Counted from the stretch's first letter, positions 27,960 to 37,131 are shown. The stretch is DNA of 64,000 bases from Bacillus cytotoxicus (GCF_023715645.1 NZ_JAMBOP010000009.1:62001-126000), one strand, 5' to 3'. Notes: generated by a model not told the origin, from the sequence alone. Numbers and translations: made by a program.

Positions 27960-28480
27960 TTCTCATCACCCCCTCCTAATAATTTCTTTAACGAGTTTCT
28001 CGCTCGATGCAAATACGTTTTGACAGTTCCTTCAGGTACATTCATATGCCACGCAATTTGATTTATCGGAAGATCATAATAATAATGTAAAATAGTAACA
28101 GTTTGATAGTTTTCATCTAGTTTTCCAATTGCTACTTGCAAGTCAATGTTTTGCTCAATTCCGTTTGCTATGTTTCGCACATCTTTGCATTCCCGGCGAT
28201 CTTCTAATTGTTGCACCTTCTTCTTCTCATTTAATACTTGGTAAGCATTATGTATTAAAATACGCGTCAACCACGTCAGAAAAAAGTTTGGTTTTTGCAA
28301 TTGCTCTAAAGATACGTATGCTTTATAAACTGTTTCTTGTACGATATCTAAGGCATCTTCTTTATTTTGCACATACATGTAAGCTGTGCGATATAACTGG
28401 TCTTGATGGAGGCTAATGAGCTGTTCAAACGCTGCATCATCACCCTTTTTTGCTTTTTTCACTAATTTTATTTCATCCAT
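27929..28480 (-). CDS. ECF RNA polymerase sigma factor (SigV-like)
   Basis: 183 aa with sigma regions 2 (FEQLISLHQDQLYRTAYMYV, DALDIVQETVYKAY, FLTWLTRILIHNA) and 4 (YYYDLPINQIAWHMNVPEGT then VKTYLHRARNSLKKLL). ATG 28480 is chosen with GGAGGGATAAG upstream rather than the longer frame. It forms an operon with the downstream DUF4179 protein. No auto-regulated promoter could be assigned by eye. Confidence 0.9.
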   Translation of the reverse strand: MDEIKLVKKAKKGDDAAFEQLISLHQDQLYRTAYMYVQNKEDALDIVQETVYKAYVSLEQLQKPNFFLTWLTRILIHNAYQVLNEKKKVQQLEDRRECKDVRNIANGIEQNIDLQVAIGKLDENYQTVTILHYYYDLPINQIAWHMNVPEGTVKTYLHRARNSLKKLLGGGDENWINSGLMMK

Positions 28481-28550
28481 CTTATCCCTCCTTCCACTTA
28501 TTAGATAGGATATGGAATGTTTTGGTTTCAAAAATTTATATTTCTTGCAT

Positions 28551-28584
28551 AAAAAAAAACGTCCCAACAAAGCTTGAGACGTTT
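28551..28584 (-). terminator. Terminator after chemoreceptor at 28605
   Basis: AAACGTC/GACGTTT stem with inner CAA/TTG pairs; T9 tail on the minus strand. Confidence 0.8.
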
Positions 28585-28604
28585 CTTAAGACAAATCTGT
28601 TCGT

Positions 28605-30107
28605 CTATTTCTCTAAAATTGCTTCTAACTGTTTCACTTGCACCGCTACAGTATGTAACGCTTCAACGGACGTTTCATTACGTCTTCTTTCTTCTTCCAC
28701 ACTTACGAGTACATCCTCTGTCGCAGCGGATGTTTGTTGAATGACAGTAGACGCATACGTAACATCTTGAACGATATTCGTCGTTTTCACCTGGAAGCTT
28801 TCTTGATGATGAACAATTTCTGTCATTAACCGATTAATAGAATCGATAAATGCACCAAGGTTGCTTACATTTGCTAGAACGTCCGACAACATTTTACTAC
28901 ACTCTTCTTGCACTGTTTTCCCTTTTCCGACTTGCTCTTCTACCTTACTTGCTTGATTGCTAAAATCTTTTAAAATGCCTTGAATACTTCCAGCCGAGCG
29001 ATTTGACTCTTCTGCAAGTTTTAATACCTCATTCGCTACAATCGCAAAACCTTTTCCATGCTCGCCCGCTCTCGCTGCTTCAATATTGGCATTTAACGCT
29101 AATAAACTCGTTTGATCTGAGATTCCTGTAATTACGTCCGCAATCTCCGTAATCCTTTTCGATTGCTCTGTTAATTCTTTAAATACAAGTCCTGACTGTG
29201 TAAGAATTTCACTTAAGCTCCGCATATGTTGTTCAAAGTTTTGCAGCGTGCCCACACTTATTTTTGAAACTTCTAAACTTTCATCAACGTTTGTCGATAC
29301 TTCTCTTACCTGTGAAATAATGTGCTCAATATTTGTCTCCATATCATTCAGTACTTCTACAGAGTTTGTCATCATCTCTGATTGAGAATGCGCCCCCATA
29401 GCTACTTCTTGAAAGGCAACATTAATTTCTCCCATCGATTCCATTGAAGTATTCGCATTATTTTTTAAGCTATTAAAATTTTGATCTAATTTTAGAACAG
29501 TTTCTTCAATCAGCTTTTGCGTGTTTTCTAATTCCACAGCTTTTCTCATTACTTCTTGCTTTTCTTTATTTAGACGTACAAGAAGACCTTTTCCGATTTT
29601 CGTGACACCCCACATCGCCAGCGTCACCATCGCCAGTAAACTTGCGAAATTAGCTGCTTCCGAAGCGGCAGTATAAGCAAAAAACTGCTTTGGCCAGTAG
29701 TTACAAAGGATAAATGTCGTAATAACAGCGACTCCTCCAAGCATTAAAATAAGGCGCTCACTTAAATAAATTAAGGAAACCGCTAATGTGAAATAGACCA
29801 TTTGAAAAATAGCTGGACTTTCATTAAACGTTTGAATCATAATATACGACATCACTAATAACATATAAATCATAATATATTTATATATGTATACCATTTT
29901 CGGAACAAGATTAAGAAGAATCCCGACTATAAACACAGTGACACCGCATAACCAAAACGGGATCGCTCTAGCCGTAAAGATATATCCGTAATAACTAATT
30001 GCAGCGATTCCTAAGGAAAAACTGAACATGCTAATGAACAGTAATAAATGATTTTTTTGTGATTCTTGTTCAAGATTAGAAAAGCATTTTCTCTTTAGCC
30101 ACTCCAT
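28605..30107 (-). CDS. Chemoreceptor with polytopic membrane N-terminus
   Basis: A 500-aa methyl-accepting protein unlike those in the array. The first 180 residues contain about six hydrophobic segments and no HAMP domain; an MA signalling domain follows, with [20 protein letters not shown] and [16 protein letters not shown]. The membrane region may itself be the sensor. ATG 30107 (MEWLKRK) has GGAAG upstream. The open frame extends to 30164, but that part lies within a dispersed repeat. Confidence 0.85.
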   Translation of the reverse strand: MEWLKRKCFSNLEQESQKNHLLLFISMFSFSLGIAAISYYGYIFTARAIPFWLCGVTVFIVGILLNLVPKMVYIYKYIMIYMLLVMSYIMIQTFNESPAIFQMVYFTLAVSLIYLSERLILMLGGVAVITTFILCNYWPKQFFAYTAASEAANFASLLAMVTLAMWGVTKIGKGLLVRLNKEKQEVMRKAVELENTQKLIEETVLKLDQNFNSLKNNANTSMESMGEINVAFQEVAMGAHSQSEMMTNSVEVLNDMETNIEHIISQVREVSTNVDESLEVSKISVGTLQNFEQHMRSLSEILTQSGLVFKELTEQSKRITEIADVITGISDQTSLLALNANIEAARAGEHGKGFAIVANEVLKLAEESNRSAGSIQGILKDFSNQASKVEEQVGKGKTVQEECSKMLSDVLANVSNLGAFIDSINRLMTEIVHHQESFQVKTTNIVQDVTYASTVIQQTSAATEDVLVSVEEERRRNETSVEALHTVAVQVKQLEAILEK

Positions 30108-30125
30108 ACGTGAAACTTCCTTTCC

Positions 30126-30415
30126 AAGTAAAGTGAACCTTCCATCAGTAAGAATTTTCTTCATTCCCCACTGATTATTAGTTGAACCAATCGGGCTTTT
30201 ACGGGCAGTTATCCCCCACCTATCTTCTTTAGAAAAGCGGAAGCGGCTCGCTCAGAATCGCAGGACGTTGGAGTCCCTGACAAAGAGGCGCTTTTTGCCT
30301 CGTCCGAGGGGGCGAAACGACCGGAGATTCTAGCCGCTAGAGCTGGACAACGATTCTCTCTCAATCTTGAGGTGGGGGTCTTACTGCCCACGAATAGCGG
30401 GATAAAAGTTACCCA
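30126..30415. repeat. bcr-type repeat carrying a nested second repeat
   Basis: The outer element has TTCCATCAGT, ACCAATCGGGCTTTTACGGG, CCCCCACCT, then AGGTGGGGGTCTTACTGCCC and AATAGCGGGAT, as in 16311-16440 and 3592-3665. At the loop, 30231-30347 is a copy of the AGAAAAGCGGA...AGCTGGA repeat also found at 16147-16268, so one dispersed repeat has inserted into another. Confidence 0.65.
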
Positions 30416-30426
30416 CAAAATAAAGA

Positions 30427-31485
30427 TCATTTTAATTTGAACTCTGCACTTACCGGATTATGATCGCTATTTTCAAACTTCAGATCATTTCCATGTACAT
30501 TTACGATTTCTACATTTGGTGAAACTAAAAATCCATCAATAATCGTAACGAAATTTTCACCTTCTACATATTTCTTCACATCATCACGAACCGTCCAAAC
30601 AGTAGGATCTACTGCCCACTGGAACCCACCTTCTGTGAAATCTTTTGGCAACTCTACTAACCATTCAGGCCATACTTTTTGAAACTTCGGATCCTTTAGC
30701 TGTACATCAGAGACTAGTTGATTCCAATCACCGCCAAGTATCACATAGTCGCCGTTTTTATAGTGTTCGTTCATATAATTTTTCAAATAATCAACTTGCT
30801 GCCTTCTTATTTTTCCACCTTTATCATAAGCAGATAAATGAAGATTGACGAGTCTTAAATATTTCCCATTACTCACTGGGATTTTATGCTCAACAATCGC
30901 CCGGTCTAAATCAAATAATTGTTTTGGCCAAGGCTCTCTCCCCGGCAGTTGAAATCTTGTTGCTGTGTCAACCTTATACTTCGAAAACGAACTCATTCCT
31001 GAATTCGCATATCCCATCGGATTCGTAATCGGAACAGGCACCCACTGTGCATGATAATTATATCCGAAAGTAGATTCATAGTTTTTCAAACCATTCTTAA
31101 ATGCTTCATATTCATTCACATCAAATGATCTTGATGACTTTGTATCCACCTCTTGCAATAAGAAGAAATCAGAATCTTTTTTTTGTAAAAAGGATAGCAT
31201 GTTGTGGAGATTCTTTTCTGTTTGTTCTTTACTGCTAGAGCGAGAGCTTTTTCCCCCATCCATAAAAAAGTCTTGATCTTTATCCAAACCAGCATAGCCT
31301 ATGTTAAAAGTCGTCGTTGTAAATGTATCTCCCTGTTTTAAAACCTTGTCATTCTTATTTTCTACATTTAATTTCAGAACATTAACAGGTTTCTCATCCG
31401 TAATCATAATATAGGCTAGAAATATGGCTACACTACCAACCACTAATGCCACTAATAATAAAAGTACTTTCAATAGTTTCTTCAA
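30427..31485 (-). CDS. Membrane-anchored EEP-family phosphohydrolase
   Basis: 352 aa. An N-terminal membrane anchor (LLKVLLLLVALVVGSVAIFLA) is followed by an endonuclease/exonuclease/phosphatase fold outside the membrane. Active-site blocks are FNIGYAGLDK, FLLQEVD, LVNLHLSAYD, ILGGDWNQ and a terminal NSDHNPVSAEF. The substrate may be a phospholipid, sugar phosphate or nucleic acid; the sequence does not say. The TTG start has AAAAAGGAG eight bases upstream. Confidence 0.83.
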   Translation of the reverse strand: MKKLLKVLLLLVALVVGSVAIFLAYIMITDEKPVNVLKLNVENKNDKVLKQGDTFTTTTFNIGYAGLDKDQDFFMDGGKSSRSSSKEQTEKNLHNMLSFLQKKDSDFFLLQEVDTKSSRSFDVNEYEAFKNGLKNYESTFGYNYHAQWVPVPITNPMGYANSGMSSFSKYKVDTATRFQLPGREPWPKQLFDLDRAIVEHKIPVSNGKYLRLVNLHLSAYDKGGKIRRQQVDYLKNYMNEHYKNGDYVILGGDWNQLVSDVQLKDPKFQKVWPEWLVELPKDFTEGGFQWAVDPTVWTVRDDVKKYVEGENFVTIIDGFLVSPNVEIVNVHGNDLKFENSDHNPVSAEFKLK

Positions 31486-31790
31486 ATAAACAACTCCTTT
31501 TTATATTAAAATAAATAAATATTCCCTCAAAAAATATACTGTAAACCTCTCTTTTTTAAAACAAACGCAGATAATTAATAATATTCTGTATTATCACACA
31601 GTAAATAATGTTTTTTTATTCCATAAGGAAACAAAATTATTTTATTACATTAACAATTAATAATATTATCATCTTTTGATCAATATATAAATACAAAAAC
31701 GCCTCTAATTTTGAGACGTTTTTTCTTTAAGTATAGTCATACTCCAGTTCTTAAGTTAAATCCATTTCCCATAATAACTGCGTGTTCCTC

Positions 31791-31840
31791 CACCATAAAA
31801 AGAAAAGGGATTTATGGCATTTTTTAACTTGTATATGTCG
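31791..31840 (+). repeat. 3' fragment of GGCCAG hairpin repeat
   Basis: CATAAAAAGAAAAGGGATTTATGGC then TTTTTTAACTTGTATATGTCG matches only the tail of the family. The surrounding 31486-31780 is AT-rich with one hairpin-T-run (31694-31722) and no gene. Confidence 0.35.
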
Positions 31841-31863
31841 TTCATTTCAGCACTTAGAAAACA

Positions 31864-31890
31864 TTACAAAACTGTCATCTTTATGTAAGG
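31864..31890 (+). promoter_or_regulatory. Candidate operator TTACA-N4-TGTCA-N6-TGTAA
   Basis: TTACA AAAC TGTCA TCTTTA TGTAAGG, about 95 bp before the UPF0145 gene. The following GTTATGAGATAGTT is also shared with the copy at 56920-56946. Confidence 0.5.
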
Positions 31891-31985
31891 TTATGAGATA
31901 GTTACTTTACTCTTTCCATGCAATAATAAGAGCATAAGAAATAACAAAACAATAAACCTTCAGAGATTATAGGAGCGTGTTAATA

Positions 31986-32297
31986 ATGATCGTAACAACA
32001 ACTAATACTATTCAAGGCAAAGAAATTATCGAGTATGTAGACATCGTAAACGGTGAAGCAATTATGGGTGCAAATATCGTTCGTGACTTATTTGCTTCTG
32101 TTCGTGACGTTGTAGGTGGCCGTGCTGGTGCATATGAAAGTAAATTAAAAGAAGCTCGTGACATTGCAATGGAAGAAATGAAACAACTTGCAACGCAAAA
32201 AGGTGCCAATGCAATCGTTGGTATCGACGTAGACTACGAAGTGGTTCGCGACGGAATGCTAATGGTTGCGGTAAGCGGTACAGCTGTACGTGTGTAA
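31986..32297 (+). CDS. UPF0145/YbjQ-family protein
   Basis: A 103-aa cytosolic protein of the YbjQ (putative heavy-metal-binding) family, usually pentameric. Visible: [32 protein letters not shown] and [16 protein letters not shown] 31986 is used (GGAG upstream) and gives the family's usual length. Function is unknown. An OmpR-type operator-like motif lies upstream and a strong terminator downstream. Confidence 0.88.
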   Translation: MIVTTTNTIQGKEIIEYVDIVNGEAIMGANIVRDLFASVRDVVGGRAGAYESKLKEARDIAMEEMKQLATQKGANAIVGIDVDYEVVRDGMLMVAVSGTAVRV

Positions 32298-32305
32298 ATA
32301 AATAG

Positions 32306-32341
32306 AAAAGGAGCACCTCATTGGAGATGAGGTGCTTTTTC
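32306..32341 (+). terminator. Terminator after UPF0145 gene
   Basis: AGCACCTCAT/ATGAGGTGCT stem, T5 tail. Confidence 0.88.
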
Positions 32342-32364
32342 GTAATTACTCAGTCACTCTATGA

Positions 32365-32464
32365 AAAACCGACATAAAAACCACTTTCCTTTTAGGTTGG
32401 TGAGAGCATCTGGCCACGTGTTGGAGCGGTCAGTGCCTTTTCCTGCCACGTGCAAAGTTTTAAA
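32365..32464 (-). repeat. Dispersed hairpin repeat (GGCCAG family), inverted copy
   Basis: On the minus strand: GGCAGGAAAAGGCACTGACC, CACGTGGCCAG, GCTCTCACC, GGTTTTTATGTCGGTTTTT. Matches 24013-24100 and 40181-40280 block by block. Confidence 0.6.
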
Positions 32465-32778
32465 ACAAAGGAAGGTAGAATGGTGTAGGTCCATTTGTAT
32501 CTTCATGACAGCAATCTAGATGCTGAAAAATGAAAATAACTATTTATAGGTAATAAGGGGCGTATTTTCGCTGGAATCATACTCCTTACGAAATTTCGAA
32601 AGGAAATGTATGATTGAGTAGTTACGCTTTTTCTTTTTCTTGAAATGCTGTAAACCTATTTTTATAATGGTTTTATTGCATTTTATAACGAGTTACCTTT
32701 TCCAGATAAAGGTATGGATACGATACAACACTTGGCATAGCTGAAATCAGACTCTTTTACAATTAGAATGACCTAATA

Positions 32779-32868
32779 TTATTGTTGATGCCCCTTTTCA
32801 CGGTTCCCTACAGTCCAAGCTAAAAATAAAATCGAACTAGTTACTAAAATCGCTGTGAATATTCCCAT
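32779..32868 (-). CDS. 29-aa single-pass membrane protein
   Basis: MGIFTAILVTSSILFLAWTV is one hydrophobic segment followed by a short charged tail (GNREKGHQQ). GAGGAG lies 8 bases before ATG 32868. It was missed by length filters but has a convincing start. No homology recognised; in size it resembles CydX/CydS-type accessory peptides, which is only an analogy. The rest of 32465-32778 has no visible gene. Confidence 0.5.
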   Translation of the reverse strand: MGIFTAILVTSSILFLAWTVGNREKGHQQ

Positions 32869-33016
32869 TACCAGTTCTCCTCACTTTCAATAGTATTACT
32901 TATATAATACCATTCCATAGTTTTACAAACCACTCGAAAAAATCCATATATCGCTAGATAATGTTGTGTTTTGTATAATTATTACAATACAACTCAATTT
33001 GTAAAGGAGAAAAAAT

Positions 33017-33262
33017 ATGAAACAAAGGCCGTGGTATTTACGAGACAAGTTTTTATATATAATCTGTATCGTTATCCCCTTAATAGGATATATAATTGTT
33101 CTATCTAACAAAAAGAAATTTGCCCATGAAGAATGGATGTCCTTTCTTCTAGTATCTACAATTACAACTTCTATTTGGGTATTAAAATTTCTTCCTGATC
33201 CTATCTATCTTCCGGCAACATTCCTCGCGCTGTTACTAATATATATACTTATCAAAGATTGA
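33017..33262 (+). CDS. 81-aa hypothetical membrane protein
   Basis: Three hydrophobic segments (FLYIICIVIPLIGYIIVLS, WMSFLLVSTITTSIWVL, LPATFLALLLIYIL). AAAGGAG is eight bases before ATG. Its 3' end overlaps the convergent small gene 33252-33422 by 11 bp. Family not recognised. Confidence 0.65.
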   Translation: MKQRPWYLRDKFLYIICIVIPLIGYIIVLSNKKKFAHEEWMSFLLVSTITTSIWVLKFLPDPIYLPATFLALLLIYILIKD

Positions 33263-33422
33263 AGATCCAAGATTCTAAAAAATATTGGATAATTTTTACC
33301 CACCCCAAGTAAGAAAATCCTAAAATGACGGACCACAAAAATGCCAAACGGATACTTCTTGGGATTGATACCCATAACTTCAATATCCGCCAAGACACAT
33401 CATCTTTGCCATCTTTTCTCAT
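33252..33422 (-). CDS. 56-aa membrane protein at the end of the two-component operon
   Basis: The frame begins MRKDGKDDVSWRILKLW and holds one hydrophobic stretch (LAFLWSVILGFSYLGWV). ATG 33422 comes 5 bp after the kinase stop, and the Shine-Dalgarno GGAG is formed by the last kinase codons, so it is translationally coupled to the kinase. No family recognised. Its position suggests a small partner or regulator of the kinase (inference). Confidence 0.55.
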   Translation of the reverse strand: MRKDGKDDVSWRILKLWVSIPRSIRLAFLWSVILGFSYLGWVKIIQYFLESWIFNL

Positions 33423-33427
33423 CAACA

Positions 33428-34957
33428 TCACTCCGCCACAACTGGTAATATAATAATAAAATGAACTATCCCATTTTCATATTCCACCCGAATTTCTCCG
33501 CCTTCTAGTTCCACAATGCTTTTGGCAATCGCAAGTCCAAGTCCGAGCCCTGAGCCTTCTGACACTCGACTTCTTGATTGATCCTTTTTATAGAAGCGTT
33601 CAAATAAGTTCTCTAACTCTTCTTTCGTAAACGCTTCACTCTCGTTTACAATAGAAATACGAATGCTCCGTCGCTCTCTTTGAAGCGTAACGATAATTTC
33701 TCCCTCATCTTTACTATACTTAATGGCATTCATCAATAAATTATCAAATACGCGGACCATTTTTTCTGAATCCAAGGAAGCATATAAACGACCTTCGGGA
33801 AATTCTTTCACAAAGGAAAGACCATGTTGCTCTGCTTGCGGCACAAGTTCTTCAATTAATTGGTCAAGAAGTTCGTTTATGCATATTTCTTGTTTTTCTA
33901 ATATCATTTCCTCACTTGTAAGCTTTGTGTATTCAAATAAGTCTTCTATTAAATTCTTTAGTTGCTCTGACTTTGAAAATGAGATTCTTACATACTCATC
34001 ATATTGTTCTTTATTTTCATATTTCTCATCACGTAATAAACGTAAATATCCCATAATCGAAGTAAGCGGTGTTCGTAAATCATGCGATACATTTGTAATC
34101 AATTCATTTTTTTGCTTTTCAATTTTTCGTTCTTTTTCAATATTCACCATCAGTTCTTCTGCCATATGATTAATATTTTCTGTTAATAAGGCCATTTCAT
34201 CTTTGCCCTTTTTTTCAATCCGATAGGCTAAGTTCCCTTTTGCGATCTCTTTCACACCCTCTGCCATCGCTTCAATTTGCTTCATCTTACGTTTTGTTAT
34301 ATAGAAGAAAGAGAAAATAAATACGAGAACGCCAATAAAGAATGGAATAGGGCCTTCTTCCTTACTATATTTTACCTGACCAGTTGGAATGCCGCTGACG
34401 AACATGTATAAATTTTTCCCTTCCAGGGTAACTGGATAAAAAGTAATAAATTCTTTGTGCAAATCTCTGATTTCTCCTAAACCTAAACCATTGTAATCAA
34501 TCGGTTGATTACTAGCAAAAGACATCACATTACGAATTGTATTATGCAGATTAATTTGCTCTTCTTCTGCTTGCTTTGTTTTATATAAAACCTTTCCTGT
34601 TTCATCTGTAACTAGCACTTTCAAAGCATGCCGTTCATGCTCAGCATTTTGATTTTCCATATCAATCATTCTTTGCAATGCACTTACTGTATTTTCTCTT
34701 GATATCGTCTCAGCTGTTCGCTTCGCTTCATTATTGATTTGCTCCATACCATCGCCATAATCAATGATGGCATGTTGATTTGCCTTTTCAAAAAACGGGA
34801 CAGACAATCGTGATACGAAAAAACCTAACAAAGCACAAAAAATAAACGTCGTAATTAATTGAATTCTAATACTCTTACGAATGTAATTAATAGGTCTACG
34901 TAACAATCTTTTTATTTTTTGAATCACATAATAAAATGGTTTAAATATCTTTTTCAA
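33428..34957 (-). CDS. Sensor histidine kinase
   Basis: 509 aa. Two membrane segments (about 33-52 and 205-222) flank an extracytoplasmic sensor of about 150 residues. Then come HAMP (KQIEAMAEGVKEIAKGNL), HisKA with the phosphorylated His in NVSHDLRTPLTSIMGYL, and HATPase_c with N, G1 and G2 boxes (NLLMNAIKYS, GSGLGLGLAIA). It overlaps the response regulator by 17 bp. The Arg/Lys-rich N-terminus of about 30 residues before the first membrane helix is unusual. Signal unknown; the operon partners suggest membrane-lipid or envelope status. Confidence 0.9.
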   Translation of the reverse strand: MKKIFKPFYYVIQKIKRLLRRPINYIRKSIRIQLITTFIFCALLGFFVSRLSVPFFEKANQHAIIDYGDGMEQINNEAKRTAETISRENTVSALQRMIDMENQNAEHERHALKVLVTDETGKVLYKTKQAEEEQINLHNTIRNVMSFASNQPIDYNGLGLGEIRDLHKEFITFYPVTLEGKNLYMFVSGIPTGQVKYSKEEGPIPFFIGVLVFIFSFFYITKRKMKQIEAMAEGVKEIAKGNLAYRIEKKGKDEMALLTENINHMAEELMVNIEKERKIEKQKNELITNVSHDLRTPLTSIMGYLRLLRDEKYENKEQYDEYVRISFSKSEQLKNLIEDLFEYTKLTSEEMILEKQEICINELLDQLIEELVPQAEQHGLSFVKEFPEGRLYASLDSEKMVRVFDNLLMNAIKYSKDEGEIIVTLQRERRSIRISIVNESEAFTKEELENLFERFYKKDQSRSRVSEGSGLGLGLAIAKSIVELEGGEIRVEYENGIVHFIIILPVVAE

Positions 34958-35642
34958 CCTTATATCCCACTCCCCACACTGTTTTTATATAACGAGGTTT
35001 CCTTGGATTTTCTTCTGTCTTCTCGCGGATTTTTCGAATATGTACCATGACTGTATTATCAGATTGAAAGGACTGTTCCTTCCATACTCGTTCATAAATT
35101 TGATCCGCACTAAATACCATCCCGCGATTTTTAGCCAGTAGCTCTAAAATCGAAAATTCCCTCGGTGTCAATTTCACTTCTTCGTTTGCAACAATGACTT
35201 CATGCGTTGCAACATTTATTTTCATATCACCAATTTCAATTTCATCATCGTTTTGGATAAAGCCGCCACTCATTTTCATATACCTGCGAAGCTGCGATTT
35301 AATGCGCGCAATCAATTCTAATGGGTTAAATGGTTTCGTTACATAATCATCTGCCCCAGTTGTTAATCCTAAAATCTTGTCCATGTCTTGCGTTTTAGCT
35401 GATAGCATAATAATTGGCATCTCCGCTATTTCTCTTACTTTCATACACATATGAATACCATCTAGTTTTGGCATCATAATATCTAATATAATTAAATGCA
35501 CTTGCTGCTTTTGTAATATTTCTAGTCCCTCTGCACCGTCTCCAGCCTGCAACACTTCATATCCTTCATTCTTCAAATAAATCGCAATCAAATCGCGAAT
35601 TTCTTTTTCATCATCTACGACAAGTATTGTTTCTTGACTCAC
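34941..35642 (-). CDS. OmpR/PhoB-family response regulator
   Basis: 233 aa. The receiver domain has the acidic pair in VVDDEKEIRDL, the phosphoacceptor Asp in LIILDIMMPKLDG and the conserved Lys in TKPF. The C-terminal winged helix has TPREFSILELLAKN and DNTVMVHIRKIREK. It is cotranscribed with the overlapping kinase and probably with the upstream DedA and methyltransferase genes (78-bp gap). A TTTCTTAAG direct-repeat/palindrome array before the operon is its candidate binding site. Confidence 0.92.
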   Translation of the reverse strand: MSQETILVVDDEKEIRDLIAIYLKNEGYEVLQAGDGAEGLEILQKQQVHLIILDIMMPKLDGIHMCMKVREIAEMPIIMLSAKTQDMDKILGLTTGADDYVTKPFNPLELIARIKSQLRRYMKMSGGFIQNDDEIEIGDMKINVATHEVIVANEEVKLTPREFSILELLAKNRGMVFSADQIYERVWKEQSFQSDNTVMVHIRKIREKTEENPRKPRYIKTVWGVGYKVEKDI

Positions 35643-35711
35643 ACTCTCTCCTCCAACATTAGTAATCTATTATAGGAATATTCTAACAAATAAATTTGAT
35701 ATTTTGTTACA

Positions 35712-36233
35712 TTATCCCTTAATCTCTTTCCCTATGTAGTACACGCCGAATATTACCACAAGAATACTCCCAAAAACGAATCCATACTTCGTTGTGAGTT
35801 CTACAATGTGATTGATATTGCCTCCAAACATATACCCAAGCATAAAATACAACAAAGTCCAAACAAATCCTGTCACATATGAATACAAAGCATACGCTCG
35901 AAATGACATATTGTTGATTCCAACTAAGTAAGGAACGATATGTCTCACTACTGGTATAAAATAGCTGACTACTAATGCATAATGTCCATATCGATCAAGC
36001 AATGCTTGTGATTTCCAAAGATACTTCGCCTTCTTCTTTTTCATCAATGCATCCAAAACTTTCGAACCGACTGTCTTTCCAAGGATATACCCTAACGAAA
36101 GCCCCGATACAACACCTAAATACGTTAATAGAAAAGCTGGAATCGGCATACCAACAATTCCTAACCATAAGCAAAAAAACAAAGCAACATAACCATAATG
36201 CTGAATATAGGATAACAACTCATGTAACTCCAT
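35712..36233 (-). CDS. DedA-family protein with internal in-frame deletion
   Basis: A 173-aa DedA/VTT protein, about 24 residues short. The segment GMPIP joins directly to AFLLTYLGVVSGLSLGYILGK, where the other DedA genes here have the acidic motif and a membrane segment in between (compare GLPIPDETLL... in 25721-26332). The conserved Asp/Glu after P-x-P is therefore lost. The rest (FIPVVRHIVPYLVGINNM, C-terminal helices) is intact and the frame is open. It overlaps the methyltransferase gene by 14 bp. Probably impaired. Confidence 0.8.
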   Translation of the reverse strand: MELHELLSYIQHYGYVALFFCLWLGIVGMPIPAFLLTYLGVVSGLSLGYILGKTVGSKVLDALMKKKKAKYLWKSQALLDRYGHYALVVSYFIPVVRHIVPYLVGINNMSFRAYALYSYVTGFVWTLLYFMLGYMFGGNINHIVELTTKYGFVFGSILVVIFGVYYIGKEIKG

Positions 36234-36810
36234 ACATAACAGCGCTCCCTACTTCTTTTCTACAATCCAACACATAAGCTGGCGGGAAATTAAACCAAAC
36301 TTTCGTAACAGATACTTGCGGAAAAAACTTTTGTATAAACGATTTCCGTATGAGCGAATATTGAAATGTAATAAACTCACCATGTTCTTGTAACACATCC
36401 ATCACATTGCTTAAAATACGAGTTGATACTTCCATCGGTAACGAAGTAAACGGTAACCCGGATAATACATAATCTACCTTATCTATCTGTAGCTCTCTCA
36501 TATATGCTTGTATCTCTTCAGCTGATCCGTGAATAACGAAAAAATTCGGATCATACCCAAACTGTTTCTGCAAATCCCTCACAAAAACTTCATTAATTTC
36601 AATTAGAATAAATTTAGTATGTTTCTGTTTTCGTTTCATAATTTCTTTTGTAAAAACCCCTGTACCTGGCCCTAATTCCACAATGTACTCTGCGTCCTCA
36701 AAATCAATTGTATCCACCATTTTTTTCGCTAATATTTTCGAACTCGGTGCAATCGCCCCAATATGTTTAGGGTGCTTAATAAACTCAGCTAAAAATGTAA
36801 TAAGCTGCAT
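36220..36810 (-). CDS. Phospholipid N-methyltransferase-like SAM enzyme
   Basis: A 196-aa class I methyltransferase. The start FLAEFIKHPKHIGAIAPSS resembles PmtA-type phosphatidylethanolamine N-methyltransferases (..NPLKVGAVAPSS..). The SAM motif is VELGPGTGVFTKEI, followed by SGLPFTSLP in the position of motif IV. A KsgA-like rRNA methyltransferase label is the usual alternative. It is the first gene of an operon with DedA and a two-component system. GAGGTGG precedes ATG 36810. Confidence 0.72.
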   Translation of the reverse strand: MQLITFLAEFIKHPKHIGAIAPSSKILAKKMVDTIDFEDAEYIVELGPGTGVFTKEIMKRKQKHTKFILIEINEVFVRDLQKQFGYDPNFFVIHGSAEEIQAYMRELQIDKVDYVLSGLPFTSLPMEVSTRILSNVMDVLQEHGEFITFQYSLIRKSFIQKFFPQVSVTKVWFNFPPAYVLDCRKEVGSAVMYGVT

Positions 36811-36861
36811 GAAATACCACCTCGTTTCATCGATATTGTATAGGTCTCAGTATAAATAGCA

Positions 36862-36914
36862 TTTCTTAAAAATTTGCGGGGAAGTTTCTTAAGTTTTTCT
36901 TAAGAAACTTCCCC
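36862..36914. promoter_or_regulatory. TTTCTTAAG repeats and perfect 37-bp hairpin upstream of the operon
   Basis: GGGGAAGTTTCTTAAG (36878-36893) and its exact complement (36899-36914) are separated by TTTTT. Read on the plus strand, TTTCTTAA occurs at 36862, 36884 and 36896; the last two are 12 bp apart, as direct repeats for OmpR-type dimers. On the operon strand there is no immediate T run, so it is more likely an operator than a terminator. Confidence 0.45.
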
Positions 36915-36961
36915 TATAGAAATTCCCTTTATGTACTGATTTACACGATTCATTCCAAATG

Positions 36962-37003
36962 AAAAAAGTCCCCAAAAGATAGTATCTTTTGGGGACTTTT
37001 TTT
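36962..37003. terminator. Strong bidirectional terminator
   Basis: AAAAAGTCCCCAAAAGATA followed by its near-perfect complement and T7. It insulates the operon from genes above. Confidence 0.8.
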
Positions 37004-37004
37004 A

Positions 37005-37092
37005 AAACCTTCTTCTTTTTAGAAGGGGGCAAGAGCGACTGGCCGTGCATAGAAACGATCAAGGCCTTTTTCTACCACATGCAAAGTTTGGA
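37005..37092 (-). repeat. Dispersed hairpin repeat (GGCCAG family), inverted copy
   Basis: On the minus strand: GTAGAAAAAGGCCTTGATCG, CTATGCACGGCCAG, GCTCTTGCCCCC, AGAAGGTTTT. Abuts the terminator at 36962-37003. Confidence 0.6.
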
Positions 37093-37131
37093 GAAGTTTA
37101 ATTTGTTTTTAAAGGAATTATAATTTTTCTT

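Noticed and set aside
35712-36233. DedA deletion as an assembly artefact
   Set aside because: It cannot be excluded, but the frame is kept and the operon overlaps are intact, so it is reported as real with a resequencing check.
36878-36914. Perfect hairpin as terminator of the operon's upstream neighbour
   Set aside because: There is no T run directly after it on either strand, and a proper terminator already exists at 36962-37003.
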